Below, one piece after another: positions 51,044-59,173 of a stretch of DNA of 64,000 nucleotides (the first letter of the stretch is position 1; each line of letters opens with the position of its first letter). Origin of the DNA: Aporhodopirellula aestuarii (GTDB lineage: Bacteria > Planctomycetota > Planctomycetia > Pirellulales > Pirellulaceae); NCBI RefSeq assembly GCF_023701485.1, contig NZ_JAMQBK010000024.1, positions 62,001 through 126,000 of the forward strand, read 5' to 3'. A program made the position numbers and the translations under genes. A model generated the notes under the pieces. It saw only the letters and a program-made list of their open reading frames with translations. It had not been told where the DNA came from and made no database searches.

Positions 51044-51248
51044 TGCAAGACGCAGCAATATCGCTGCCATTCTTTCGCGTGCATTGACTCGATGCCGGAC
51101 CAAGGCAGAACAGTCTGCGACGCAATGTGCGATCTACACTCGCCAGTCGAATGAAGTCAATGTCGAACAAGATTCCGAATCGCTCGACATCAACGAATTG
51201 TCGATCGTCTCCGAATCGGAGCAAGCTAACACTGAGGTGAGCCGATGA
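51036..51248 (+). CDS. Small protein with recombinase N-terminus-like tail
   Basis: A 70-residue protein (MSDARRSNIAAILSRALTRC). The first 25 residues repeat the helix of the preceding protein. Residues 30-57 ('ATQCAIYTRQSNEVNVEQDS ... SLDINE') closely follow the N-terminus of the serine recombinase two genes downstream ('IRCAIYTRKSTEEGLDQEFN ... SLDAQRE'), including the Tyr-Thr-Arg-x-Ser nucleophile motif. It is either a decayed duplicate start of a recombinase or a small protein mimicking its first strand. Confidence 0.65.
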   Translation: MSDARRSNIAAILSRALTRCRTKAEQSATQCAIYTRQSNEVNVEQDSESLDINELSIVSESEQANTEVSR

Positions 51249-51736
51249 AGGATGAAACTCGATTGGCGGTTGCTGCGCTGGAGGACAAGACAGTCAATGA
51301 ACTGCGATCGCTCTACGAAGAAGTGTTTGATGAAGTTTGTCGCAGTCGTCACAAGAAGTATTTGGTGCGACGAATCGCTTGGCGGTTGCAAGCGTTGGAC
51401 GAAGGCGGGCTGAGCAACGAAGCGAAACAGAAGGCTCGAGAGTTGGCGGCGACTTCGGATCTTCGCATGACTGCTCCACGCGAAGAGGTTTTGGATAACG
51501 TTCGCCGGGTCACGCCTGAAGAGGACGGGTATGTCGACTGGGATCCTCGCTTGCCACCGCCGGGCAGCTTTCTGGAGCGGCGATACAAGGGCCAGATGGT
51601 TCGGGTGCTCGTATTGACGGACGGATTTGAGTACGAGGGCAAACGGTTTCGTTCGTTGTCGAAAGTCGCTGGCGAGATCACCGGGGTCAGCTACAACGGA
51701 TTCCTCTTCTTTCGGCTCGGAAGGAGACAGAAATGA
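51245..51736 (+). CDS. DUF2924 protein, recombinase operon 2
   Basis: A 163-residue DUF2924 protein starting MKDETRLAVAALEDKTVNEL. It has 'CRSRHKKYLVRRIAWRLQAL', 'WDPRLPPPGSFLERRYKGQM' and 'FEYEGKRFRSLSKVAGEITG', all parallel to the operon 1 copy. Its start overlaps the preceding stop and its stop overlaps the recombinase start by four bases each. Confidence 0.92.
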   Translation: MKDETRLAVAALEDKTVNELRSLYEEVFDEVCRSRHKKYLVRRIAWRLQALDEGGLSNEAKQKARELAATSDLRMTAPREEVLDNVRRVTPEEDGYVDWDPRLPPPGSFLERRYKGQMVRVLVLTDGFEYEGKRFRSLSKVAGEITGVSYNGFLFFRLGRRQK

Positions 51737-53307
51737 AAAAGCAAACGGAATCTGAACGGCGGATTATTCGGTGCGCGATTTACACTCGTAAGTCGACTGA
51801 GGAAGGTCTCGATCAAGAATTCAATTCGTTGGACGCCCAGCGTGAAGCCGGCGAGAACTTCATCGCCAGTCAATCGCAAGAGGGCTGGAAGGTCATTTCG
51901 ACGAGGTACGACGATGGCGGCTACTCGGGCGGCAACGTTGACCGGCCCGCGATGAAACGATTGTTGGAAGATATCGCGGCGGGAAAGATTGATTGCGTGG
52001 TCGTGTATAAGGTCGACCGATTGAGTCGTAGCTTGCTGGACTTCTCGAAGATCATGGAAACGTTCGACAACCATGGCGTGTCGTTCGTGTCGGTGACGCA
52101 GCAGTTCAACACGACGCACTCGATGGGTCGGTTGACGTTGAATATTCTGCTTTCATTCGCACAATTCGAGCGAGAGATCATTGGAGAGCGGATTCGCGAC
52201 AAGATTGCGGCTCAACGACGGCGTGGGAAATGGGCGGGCGGTATCCCGGTGCTGGGCTACGACGTTGACCGGTCCGGGCCAAGCCCGAAGTTGGTGGTCA
52301 ACGCGGACGAGGCGGCGAAGGTGCGGCGTATCTTTGGGTTGTATCTCGAAATGGAGTCGATGACGCCGGTGGTCGAAGAACTTGACCGCCGCGGCTGGCG
52401 TTTGAAATCCTGGAAGACGAAATCGGGAAAGACGAGAGGCGGAAAGCCGTTTGATAAGTCGTCGCTGCATACGATGCTGACCAACCAAACCTACATTGGT
52501 CGGATCAAGCATAAGACGCAGACGTTCAAGGGTGAGCACACGCCGATCATTGACCAGAAGTTGTTCGACGATGTCGCGGCGATGATGCGTAGTCACGCTC
52601 GCGGCGGGGGCAACCATTTGGTCAACAAGTATCAGGCGTTGTTGAAAGGTTTGATCTATTGCCCGGCGTGCAACTACTCGATGGTCCACAACGTAGCTCG
52701 CCGCCGGTCGAAGGTGTACCGCTACTACACGTGTGTGACGGCGATCAAACGCGGGCGGAAGTATTGTCCGTCACCCTCGCTGCCAGCGGCGGATATTGAG
52801 GCGGCCGTGGTCGACCAGATTCGCTGCATCGCAGATGATCCTGGCTTGCGTCGCGATGTGTTGGAGCAGTCGAGCAAACGTTGTGAAGCGGAGTTGGCGG
52901 AGTTGAATACTCAAAGAACGCAGCTCACCCAACGGTTGAATCACCAGCACGAGCAGATGAAACATGTGAGCAATTCGACGGATGCCGGGTCTGGCGATTC
53001 AGAGCGATTGGCCGCGTTGCACCAAGAGGTCGCCAGCATTATCGAGTCGCTTGAAATCGTAGACGGCGAGATCAAACGCTTGACTGCGGAACAGATCGAC
53101 GAGCGTGATGTGAACGCCGCCTTTGCAGATTTTGGCAACGTCTGGAATGAGCTGAACACTCGCGAGAAGTCGGCGGTGCTGACGTTGCTGATCAGTCGGA
53201 TTGAATTCGACGCAGACGAAAGCTCGCTTTCGATTTCGATGCACCCGGCGGGCATCAAAACCTTTTCCGCCGAAGCGACCGAACAACAACAGGAGACGAA
53301 TTCATGA
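51733..53307 (+). CDS. Large serine recombinase, operon 2
   Basis: A 524-residue large serine recombinase with nucleophile Ser21 in IIRCAIYTRKSTEEGLDQEF, 'VVYKVDRLSRSLLDF' and 'GRLTLNILLSFAQFERE', recombinase domain 'IPVLGYDVDRSG', zinc ribbon (CPACNYSMVH ... YYTCVT) and coiled coil. It is a clear paralogue of the 43889-45454 enzyme, with strong conservation in the catalytic half and divergence in the coiled-coil half. This suggests different target sites. Confidence 0.95.
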   Translation: MKKQTESERRIIRCAIYTRKSTEEGLDQEFNSLDAQREAGENFIASQSQEGWKVISTRYDDGGYSGGNVDRPAMKRLLEDIAAGKIDCVVVYKVDRLSRSLLDFSKIMETFDNHGVSFVSVTQQFNTTHSMGRLTLNILLSFAQFEREIIGERIRDKIAAQRRRGKWAGGIPVLGYDVDRSGPSPKLVVNADEAAKVRRIFGLYLEMESMTPVVEELDRRGWRLKSWKTKSGKTRGGKPFDKSSLHTMLTNQTYIGRIKHKTQTFKGEHTPIIDQKLFDDVAAMMRSHARGGGNHLVNKYQALLKGLIYCPACNYSMVHNVARRRSKVYRYYTCVTAIKRGRKYCPSPSLPAADIEAAVVDQIRCIADDPGLRRDVLEQSSKRCEAELAELNTQRTQLTQRLNHQHEQMKHVSNSTDAGSGDSERLAALHQEVASIIESLEIVDGEIKRLTAEQIDERDVNAAFADFGNVWNELNTREKSAVLTLLISRIEFDADESSLSISMHPAGIKTFSAEATEQQQETNS

Positions 53308-53720
53308 TTACGGTCAAATGTAAGGTCAACGTGAATCTGAAGAAACCCGCCAAGAAGAAGGCGGAATCGGCCGACGAACCGCCGGTGAAAAGGCGCGGAA
53401 AGGTTCCCAGGATTTCTCGCTTGATGGCGCTCGCGATTCGTATGGACGAGATGCTGCGGCGTGGCGAGGCACAGGACACGATCGAACTTGCCGAGTTGGG
53501 CAAAGTCTCGCAGCCCCGTCTCACTCAAATCCTGAGCCTATCGCTGCTCGCACCCGAGATTCAAGAAGCGTTGCTCTACCTGCCCCGCGAAATGACGGGG
53601 CGTTCCAAAATTCACGAAAGGAACTTGCGTCCGATCACGAAGCAACTGTGTTGGGTCAAGCAGCGTGAAATGTGGAGCGATCTGATTCGCTCAGTCGGTC
53701 CGGCGGCGAAAGATGTTTGA
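53304..53720 (+). CDS. HTH accessory protein of recombinase operon 2
   Basis: A 138-residue protein overlapping the recombinase stop. The basic N-terminus (KKPAKKKAESADEPPVKRRG) is followed by 'IRMDEMLRRGEAQDTIELAE' and the HTH 'LGKVSQPRLTQILSLSLLAP', paralogous to 43491-43892. It ends eight bases from the convergent periplasmic metal-binding gene. Confidence 0.85.
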   Translation: MITVKCKVNVNLKKPAKKKAESADEPPVKRRGKVPRISRLMALAIRMDEMLRRGEAQDTIELAELGKVSQPRLTQILSLSLLAPEIQEALLYLPREMTGRSKIHERNLRPITKQLCWVKQREMWSDLIRSVGPAAKDV

Positions 53721-53728
53721 CGCCATAT

Positions 53729-54637
53729 TTAGAACGCTGGTGGAGTGATTCCCTTGGCTTTGAGGGCCGCGAGGTACTTGTCTGGTTCAGCGACTAGCTT
53801 TTTGGCACAGCCGGGGCAGCAGATGTAGACGGCTTTTCCGTTGACGTTGACCTTGCCTGGGACGCCCATGCCGCCCAGCGGTTCGTCCATGACGGGACAG
53901 GTTTTCTGTGCGGCGATGGCGGCAGCATCGGCAAGCGTGGATTTGAAGACGCCCTCGCGCACTTGTTCGCCTTTGGCGGTGTAGTACTTGGTGAGGTACT
54001 GGTCGGGTGAGGCTTCGACTTTCTTCGTGCAGCCGGCACAGCAGACGAAGAGTGACTTGTCACCGATCGTGATCTTGGGCGGCTTGCCCATCGAGCCGAG
54101 CGGTTGACCGCTGACGGGACAGGTGGCTTGCAGACTGATAAGTAGTTCGTCAGAGAGCTTACCGCTGGCGAGTTTGCCCATCGCGTGGAATACCAGTGGC
54201 TGGCTTCCGATGTTGGTGATCTCGACGTTCATGTGCAACGGTTGGTCGACGACTTTGGAAAGGTCGACGCCGACTCCAATCGCGAGATTCTTGAGCGTTT
54301 TGAGTTGGTAGGTGTATTCCTTCTCGCTGTCGCCGACTCGAAGTTTCAGTGTACCGGTCGCCTCGGGCGGGGCGATGGGTTGATCGTTCTCGCCAAGAAT
54401 CATGAACATGATGCCTTTGTCGGCGATCACGGTTTCGACTCGGCGGTCGCCAACGGTTTGCACAGTGCCACCGTGAGGGCCAGTTGCCTTAGTGGTGTGG
54501 CTGTGGCCAGCGTGGTCGTGTGCCGCGTGGTCGTGTGCCGCGTGGTCGTGTGGTGCGGCGGCGTCTTGGGCGGTTGCGAAAGACGAAGTCGCCAGTAGCG
54601 TGGCGACTGCTATCGCGGCAGTAAATAGATGTCTCAT
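53729..54637 (-). CDS. Periplasmic His-rich protein with two CCxGC metal domains
   Basis: A 302-residue protein. A Sec signal peptide (LFTAAIAVATLLATSSFATA) is followed by a His/Asp/Ala repeat (HDHAAHDHAAHDHAGHSH). A middle beta domain of about 110 residues comes next, then two CCxGC metal-binding units (TCPVSGQPLG ... FVCCAGCTKK and TCPVMDEPLGGMG ... YICCPGCAKK), of the TRASH/YHS-like type. It most likely binds copper or silver in the periplasm. It lies convergent to recombinase operon 2 and near the CusBA operon. Confidence 0.85.
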   Translation of the reverse strand: MRHLFTAAIAVATLLATSSFATAQDAAAPHDHAAHDHAAHDHAGHSHTTKATGPHGGTVQTVGDRRVETVIADKGIMFMILGENDQPIAPPEATGTLKLRVGDSEKEYTYQLKTLKNLAIGVGVDLSKVVDQPLHMNVEITNIGSQPLVFHAMGKLASGKLSDELLISLQATCPVSGQPLGSMGKPPKITIGDKSLFVCCAGCTKKVEASPDQYLTKYYTAKGEQVREGVFKSTLADAAAIAAQKTCPVMDEPLGGMGVPGKVNVNGKAVYICCPGCAKKLVAEPDKYLAALKAKGITPPAF

Positions 54638-54656
54638 GGGGATGCTCCGTTAGAAA

Positions 54657-55334
54657 TTAGCTGAGGTGGTGATAGACGTGGAAGATGGCTGATCCGTATT
54701 CGTAAACAAGCGATTGCTTTAAGAGTTCGTCGTCCTCCAGCAACTCGGGGAATCGAAACTCGTCGATGATCAGCCATAAATCCCGTGGATGATCGTTGAT
54801 TGACTGCCGGATCATTTCCAGAAAAGTCTTGGTGACCGGTTGGTCGAAAGGCGAATACAAAAAGAAGACGGTTTCGCTGCCGTCCATCTGATAGTCGAGG
54901 ATGTTGGTGCAGACGACTTCGATCGAGCTTGCGGTGGGCGTGTTTTCTCGGAAGCTCGCGACGTTACGCTCGGCGATCTCGCACAATGAGGGCGAGATTT
55001 CCAAGCCGACGACTTGGTCGAAGCCGTGTTCAGCGGCGAGAAGTAAAATCCGACCCTTGCCGCAGCCGACGTCGACAAAGACGCCTTCGCGAGGCAGATC
55101 GAGCTTGGCCATGATCTTGCGAAAGTATCGAGCACGCGTCGGCTTGTACTTGTCGGCGTGCTGTTTATCTTCGTCGCTGATGTCTAAGTCGTTGATCGCG
55201 ACTTCGGATCGTGTGTCGAGTTGGTGTCGACGATCGAAAACGTAGTCGTCGACCACGCTCAAGACACTTTGCAGCGAATTAGATGGGCCTTTAGTGAAGG
55301 CACGTTTCACAAACTCAGTTGCCGCCATCAACAT
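54657..55334 (-). CDS. Class I SAM-dependent methyltransferase
   Basis: A 225-residue protein from ATG 55334; a second ATG two codons later (MAATEF) is equally possible. The SAM-binding motif I 'GVFVDVGCGKGRILLLAAEH' and the acidic 'VVGLEISPSLCEIAERNV' define a Rossmann methyltransferase. Similar proteins are annotated as lysine- or small-molecule methyltransferases, but the substrate cannot be read from the sequence. It lies between two metal-binding proteins on the same strand, three bases after the stop of the upstream lipoprotein. Confidence 0.85.
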   Translation of the reverse strand: MLMAATEFVKRAFTKGPSNSLQSVLSVVDDYVFDRRHQLDTRSEVAINDLDISDEDKQHADKYKPTRARYFRKIMAKLDLPREGVFVDVGCGKGRILLLAAEHGFDQVVGLEISPSLCEIAERNVASFRENTPTASSIEVVCTNILDYQMDGSETVFFLYSPFDQPVTKTFLEMIRQSINDHPRDLWLIIDEFRFPELLEDDELLKQSLVYEYGSAIFHVYHHLS

Positions 55335-55336
55335 GC

Positions 55337-55732
55337 TCACTTCAACTTGGCGAGGTACTTCTCGGGATCGGCGAGCAGTTTGTCTTTGCAGCCGTCGCAG
55401 CAAATCCACACTGACTTGCCGTTCACATCGACCTTTTCAGGGGCTCCCATCGTTCCAAGCATCTCGCCGCTGACGGGGCACATGTGCTGAGCCATGGCGG
55501 ACTTGTGATCTTCCGGCGATAGCTCTTTTAGGCCCGCCATCATCTTGGCCATTGGCGAATCGGAATCGGCGGTGGCGTGGTCGCCGTGATCGTGATCGGC
55601 GTGGTCCTCGGCCGTGTCGCTGGCGGGAGTCGCGGGTGGCGTCACGGGATCGGATTCGGGCGAGCTGCAGCCGTAAATGCCGAGAATGAGCAGCCCGCCG
55701 AGTAGAAACGGGATGAATTTCGTGAGTCGCAT
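55337..55732 (-). CDS. Lipoprotein with one CCxGC metal-binding domain
   Basis: A 131-residue protein. The N-terminus (FLLGGLLILGIYGCSS) is a lipoprotein signal with Cys22. A His/Asp run (DHADHDHGDHATADSD) follows, then one metal-binding unit 'MCPVSGEMLGTMGAPEKVDV ... WICCDGCKDKL', the same type as in the 53729-54637 protein. Probably an envelope-anchored copper/silver chaperone. It is first in the minus-strand unit with the methyltransferase and is divergent from the anti-sigma gene. Confidence 0.85.
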   Translation of the reverse strand: MRLTKFIPFLLGGLLILGIYGCSSPESDPVTPPATPASDTAEDHADHDHGDHATADSDSPMAKMMAGLKELSPEDHKSAMAQHMCPVSGEMLGTMGAPEKVDVNGKSVWICCDGCKDKLLADPEKYLAKLK

Positions 55733-55918
55733 GGGGTCTTGCCTTCGCGGATGAGGAGGGCGAATTTTTCGATTGACGTGAATTTGGATACTTGGGCGGT
55801 CGCTTTCTTCACGCGATGCGGAAAGAATTCTGCAAATTCACTGAAATGCGTGAATAAACACTTACTTCGGGCATCAAAAACACATCAGCAGAAGCGTCTC
55901 CCAGAGAATGAGTGGGTT
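55733..55918. promoter_or_regulatory. Divergent intergenic region of metal island
   Basis: These 186 bases separate the lipoprotein (minus) and the anti-sigma-like gene (plus) and must hold both promoters. A frame open through here into the plus gene has no protein-like composition. No metal-regulator palindrome is obvious by eye. Confidence 0.5.
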
Positions 55919-56821
55919 ATGTCAACCAACGATTGCAAAACGGTGCAGCCATATCTGTCGGCTTATCACGACGGCGAGCTTGCGGCTGGACAAGCGGCAA
56001 CTGTCGCGAAGCACGTTGAGTCATGCGAAGCGTGTGCGGCCGAGTTAAGTGCATTCGAGTCACTTGGGTCGGCTTTCGCTCAGGCTCCTATCCCTGCGAA
56101 AGCGTCTGATCTTTGGCAGCGGATTGAGCGTGAACTTCCGGCGGCGGCTGAACCAGTGACTCTGTCGCGACGGTTCAGCGTTTGGATTCGCGAGTCGCCG
56201 TATGGAGTCGGTGTTGTGTCGATGGCAGCTTCGATCTTGTTGTTGCTTGGCGTTGGGCTTTGGTACGGCGGAGGTCAGGATGGCATGAAAAATACTGCCG
56301 GCGGAATGGCGATGCATTCACACGAAGGCGAAGAAGGCATGTCAGCTGACCACATGGCCGAATTCGCTGGCGTGATGGACGACTATTTGCAGAAACTGCC
56401 CAGCGATCCAGACGGAGCGGAACAGATGCTGCTTACCAAGTACGACGGTGAGAAGGTCGACGCGGAGGGAGCCGTGAGGTTGGTCGGCTATCGCCCGATC
56501 GTTTCGAGTGGATTGCCCGACGGCTATTCGTTGGCATCGACCAGCGTGTTGAAGATGCCTTGCTGCACCTGCGTCAAAGCGGTGTGCAAGCGATCCGATG
56601 GTTCGACGTTGGTTCTGTTTGAACACGACGACGAAGAAGCTGCTTGGTTTGGCGATCGCCGCCAGAGCATGGCAACGTGCGGCGACAAAGATTGCTGTCT
56701 CGTCGATCTCGATTCCAGCATCGCGGCAACTTGGAAGCAAGGCACTCGAAGCGTCACCGCCGTCGGCGTTCGCGACCAAGAGGAAGTGGCGAAGCTGGTG
56801 ACGTGGTTAGACAAATCCTAA
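55919..56821 (+). CDS. Zinc-finger anti-sigma-like membrane protein, orphan
   Basis: A 300-residue protein from ATG 55919 (MSTNDCKTVQPYLSAYHDGE). Residues 1-50 are a zf-HC2/anti-sigma zinc finger (LSAYHDGELAAG ... HVESCEACAAEL). One membrane helix near 100-120 (VVSMAASILLLLGVGLWYGG) follows, then a His/Met-rich segment (GGMAMHSHEGEEGMSADHMA), and a C-terminal domain with several Cys pairs (MPCCTCVKAVC, CGDKDCC) suited to binding metal outside. It reads as a metal-sensing anti-sigma factor, but no ECF sigma gene lies upstream. The CusB gene starts nine bases after it. Confidence 0.82.
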   Translation: MSTNDCKTVQPYLSAYHDGELAAGQAATVAKHVESCEACAAELSAFESLGSAFAQAPIPAKASDLWQRIERELPAAAEPVTLSRRFSVWIRESPYGVGVVSMAASILLLLGVGLWYGGGQDGMKNTAGGMAMHSHEGEEGMSADHMAEFAGVMDDYLQKLPSDPDGAEQMLLTKYDGEKVDAEGAVRLVGYRPIVSSGLPDGYSLASTSVLKMPCCTCVKAVCKRSDGSTLVLFEHDDEEAAWFGDRRQSMATCGDKDCCLVDLDSSIAATWKQGTRSVTAVGVRDQEEVAKLVTWLDKS

Positions 56822-56830
56822 AGCGAACTC

Positions 56831-59158
56831 ATGAACGAATTCTTCAAACAACACCGCGGAAAACTCTGGATTGCACAAGCGGTGGCGTTTGTGCTGCTCG
56901 GTGTCTTCGTCGCTTCATGGTTTGGCGGCGGCTCGGATGAGCCGAAAGTGTCCTCGAGTTCCGGTACGTCGAATTCGGAGGCAATGCAAAGTAAACCGTC
57001 GATTTGGACTTGTTCGATGCATCCGCAAATCCGTCGCGATGGTCCGGGCAGTTGTCCGATCTGCGGGATGGACTTAGTTCCGGTGAGAGAATCGGCCGAC
57101 GGTGTTCGCACCGTTTCGATCAGCTCTGAGATCAAGAGCCTAATGAACGTTCAGGTCAGCCCCGTCCGTCGGCAATACGTGACGGCCGATGTTCGGATGG
57201 TGGGCAAGATCGAGTACGACGAAACACGACTTGCCCACATCACGGCTTGGGTTCCCGGCAGGCTCGAACGCATGTTCGTTGACTATACGGGCGTCGAAGT
57301 CAACAAGGGCGACCACATGGTGCAAATTTACAGCGAAGCACTCTACACCGCACAGGAAGAGTTGCTTGCCGCCACTCGGCGGGACCGGCCACAAAGCTCA
57401 TCGCGTTTCATCGAACCACTCGATCTTGCCGAATCCGCTCGCGAGAAGTTGCGGTTGCTGGGACTGACGCCAGAACAAATTCAAACGATCGAGCAACGTG
57501 GTAAGTCATCCGAAACCGTAACGATCTATTCGCCGGTTGGCGGCGCGGTCGTCGGCAAGTTGAAACAAGAAGGTGATCGCGTACAGACCGGCGACCGCAT
57601 CTACACCGTCGCCGACTTGAACCACTTGTGGGTTCAGATGGATGCTTACGAATCGGACCTAGCTTGGTTGCGGTACGGGCAAGACGTCGAGTTCACGACG
57701 GAAGCTTATCCGGGCGAGGTTTTTCACGGTCGCATCGCGTTCATTGACCCGGTGTTGAACGAAGCTACGCGAACGGTGAAGGTTCGCGTGAACGTCAGCA
57801 ACGATGACGGCCGACTGAAGCCGGAGATGTTCGTACGGGCGATCGTGAAGAGCAACGTCGCGGCGGGCGGCCGAGTGCTTGATGCGTCGTTGGCCGGAAA
57901 GTGGATCAGCCCGATGCATCCGGAGATCGTGAAAGATCAACCGGGCGACTGCGACATTTGCGGGATGCCATTGGTGCGGGCCGAATCACTGGGCTATGTC
58001 ACCGCAGAACCGACCGATGCTGCGAAGCCGTTGATCGTACCGACGTCAGCCGTGTTGCTAACCGGTACACGAGCGATCGTCTACGTTCAGATTCCCGACG
58101 CAGACAAGCCGACTTATGAAGGTCGCGAGATTGTTATCGGTCCGCGAGCAGGTGAATTCTATCTGGTGAAGTCCGGTCTCAACGAAGGCGACCTCGTTGT
58201 GACCAACGGAAACTTCAAGCTCGACAGTGCGCTGCAGATTTCGGCGAAGCCCTCGATGATGACACCTCAAGGTGGTGGCGGCGGTGGACACAACCACGGC
58301 GGCATGGAAATGCCAAAGGCGGACGAAGGTGTCACGATGAACGCAAGTCCGATGGAGTTGGTGCCAGCGGTACGTGATGCGATGCAAGGCATTGTTGAGC
58401 AATACAAAACGATTCAAGAAAAGGTCGAAGCAGCGAACCTCGCAGAGATTCGTGCCGGCTACGACGAACTGGGTAACGCGGTCGAGGCGGTGCCAGCAGA
58501 CTTGATCGGCCCCGACATGCGACCGCAATGGTTCGAGATTGCGATGTTATTGCGGAACGACGTCACCGAAGGCCGTGAGACCAATTCCATGCGTGAAGCC
58601 GATCGGGTGTTCGCGTTGACTCGCCAGCGCGTCGAGCAAATGAAGACGCAATTCCCTTTGCCGATGTCTCACGACGAGATGCAGATGCCAGCCATGACAA
58701 ACATGGACGCTTCGCCAGAAGTGATCCAGCAATTGAACGGCTTTGTCGGTCCCTATTTGGGACTTGGTAAGGCGCTCGCGGCCGACGATCTGGAGGGTGC
58801 GAAGCAAGCCGTCGAGCCGTTGCATCAGCAATTGGCTTCATTGCTGCCGATTGCCTCTGAGTCCAAAGCGGGCGAAATGTGGAACAAAGAGAAACGCGAC
58901 TTGTCCGAGATCGTCGCAAGATTGCAGAAAGCAAACGACCTCGCCGCCTTGCGGAGCGGATTCGCGTTGCTGTCTGAGCAGATGCTGAGCCTCGAGCGGA
59001 TGTTCGGTCTTCCCACCGACGCGGCTCTTTACGAACTGCATTGCCCGATGGCGTTTGAGGGACGTGGTGCATCGTGGATTCAGTCCGACGATGCAGTTCG
59101 CAATCCGTACTACGGCCCGTCGATGCTGAAGTGTGCCGACAAAGTCGAAAAGTTGTAG
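56831..59158 (+). CDS. cusB: CusB-like RND periplasmic adaptor
   Basis: A 775-residue protein. A membrane anchor (LWIAQAVAFVLLGVFVASWF) is followed by a heavy-metal-binding unit 'WTCSMHPQIRRDGPGSCPICGMDLVP'. The adaptor core comes next, with lipoyl/barrel motifs ('GRLERMFVDYTGVEVNKGDHM', 'TIYSPVGGAVVGKLKQEGDR'). A second metal unit (WISPMHPEIVKDQPGDCDIC) lies near residue 357. The C-terminal 270 residues are Met/His-rich helical repeats ending 'ALYELHCPMAFEGRGASWIQ', a DUF3347-like copper-binding end. It links the CusA pump to the outer membrane channel and gathers Cu/Ag. At 775 residues it is about twice E. coli CusB. Confidence 0.93.
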   Translation: MNEFFKQHRGKLWIAQAVAFVLLGVFVASWFGGGSDEPKVSSSSGTSNSEAMQSKPSIWTCSMHPQIRRDGPGSCPICGMDLVPVRESADGVRTVSISSEIKSLMNVQVSPVRRQYVTADVRMVGKIEYDETRLAHITAWVPGRLERMFVDYTGVEVNKGDHMVQIYSEALYTAQEELLAATRRDRPQSSSRFIEPLDLAESAREKLRLLGLTPEQIQTIEQRGKSSETVTIYSPVGGAVVGKLKQEGDRVQTGDRIYTVADLNHLWVQMDAYESDLAWLRYGQDVEFTTEAYPGEVFHGRIAFIDPVLNEATRTVKVRVNVSNDDGRLKPEMFVRAIVKSNVAAGGRVLDASLAGKWISPMHPEIVKDQPGDCDICGMPLVRAESLGYVTAEPTDAAKPLIVPTSAVLLTGTRAIVYVQIPDADKPTYEGREIVIGPRAGEFYLVKSGLNEGDLVVTNGNFKLDSALQISAKPSMMTPQGGGGGGHNHGGMEMPKADEGVTMNASPMELVPAVRDAMQGIVEQYKTIQEKVEAANLAEIRAGYDELGNAVEAVPADLIGPDMRPQWFEIAMLLRNDVTEGRETNSMREADRVFALTRQRVEQMKTQFPLPMSHDEMQMPAMTNMDASPEVIQQLNGFVGPYLGLGKALAADDLEGAKQAVEPLHQQLASLLPIASESKAGEMWNKEKRDLSEIVARLQKANDLAALRSGFALLSEQMLSLERMFGLPTDAALYELHCPMAFEGRGASWIQSDDAVRNPYYGPSMLKCADKVEKL

Positions 59159-59173
59159 GCCAAGTAATTCAAC

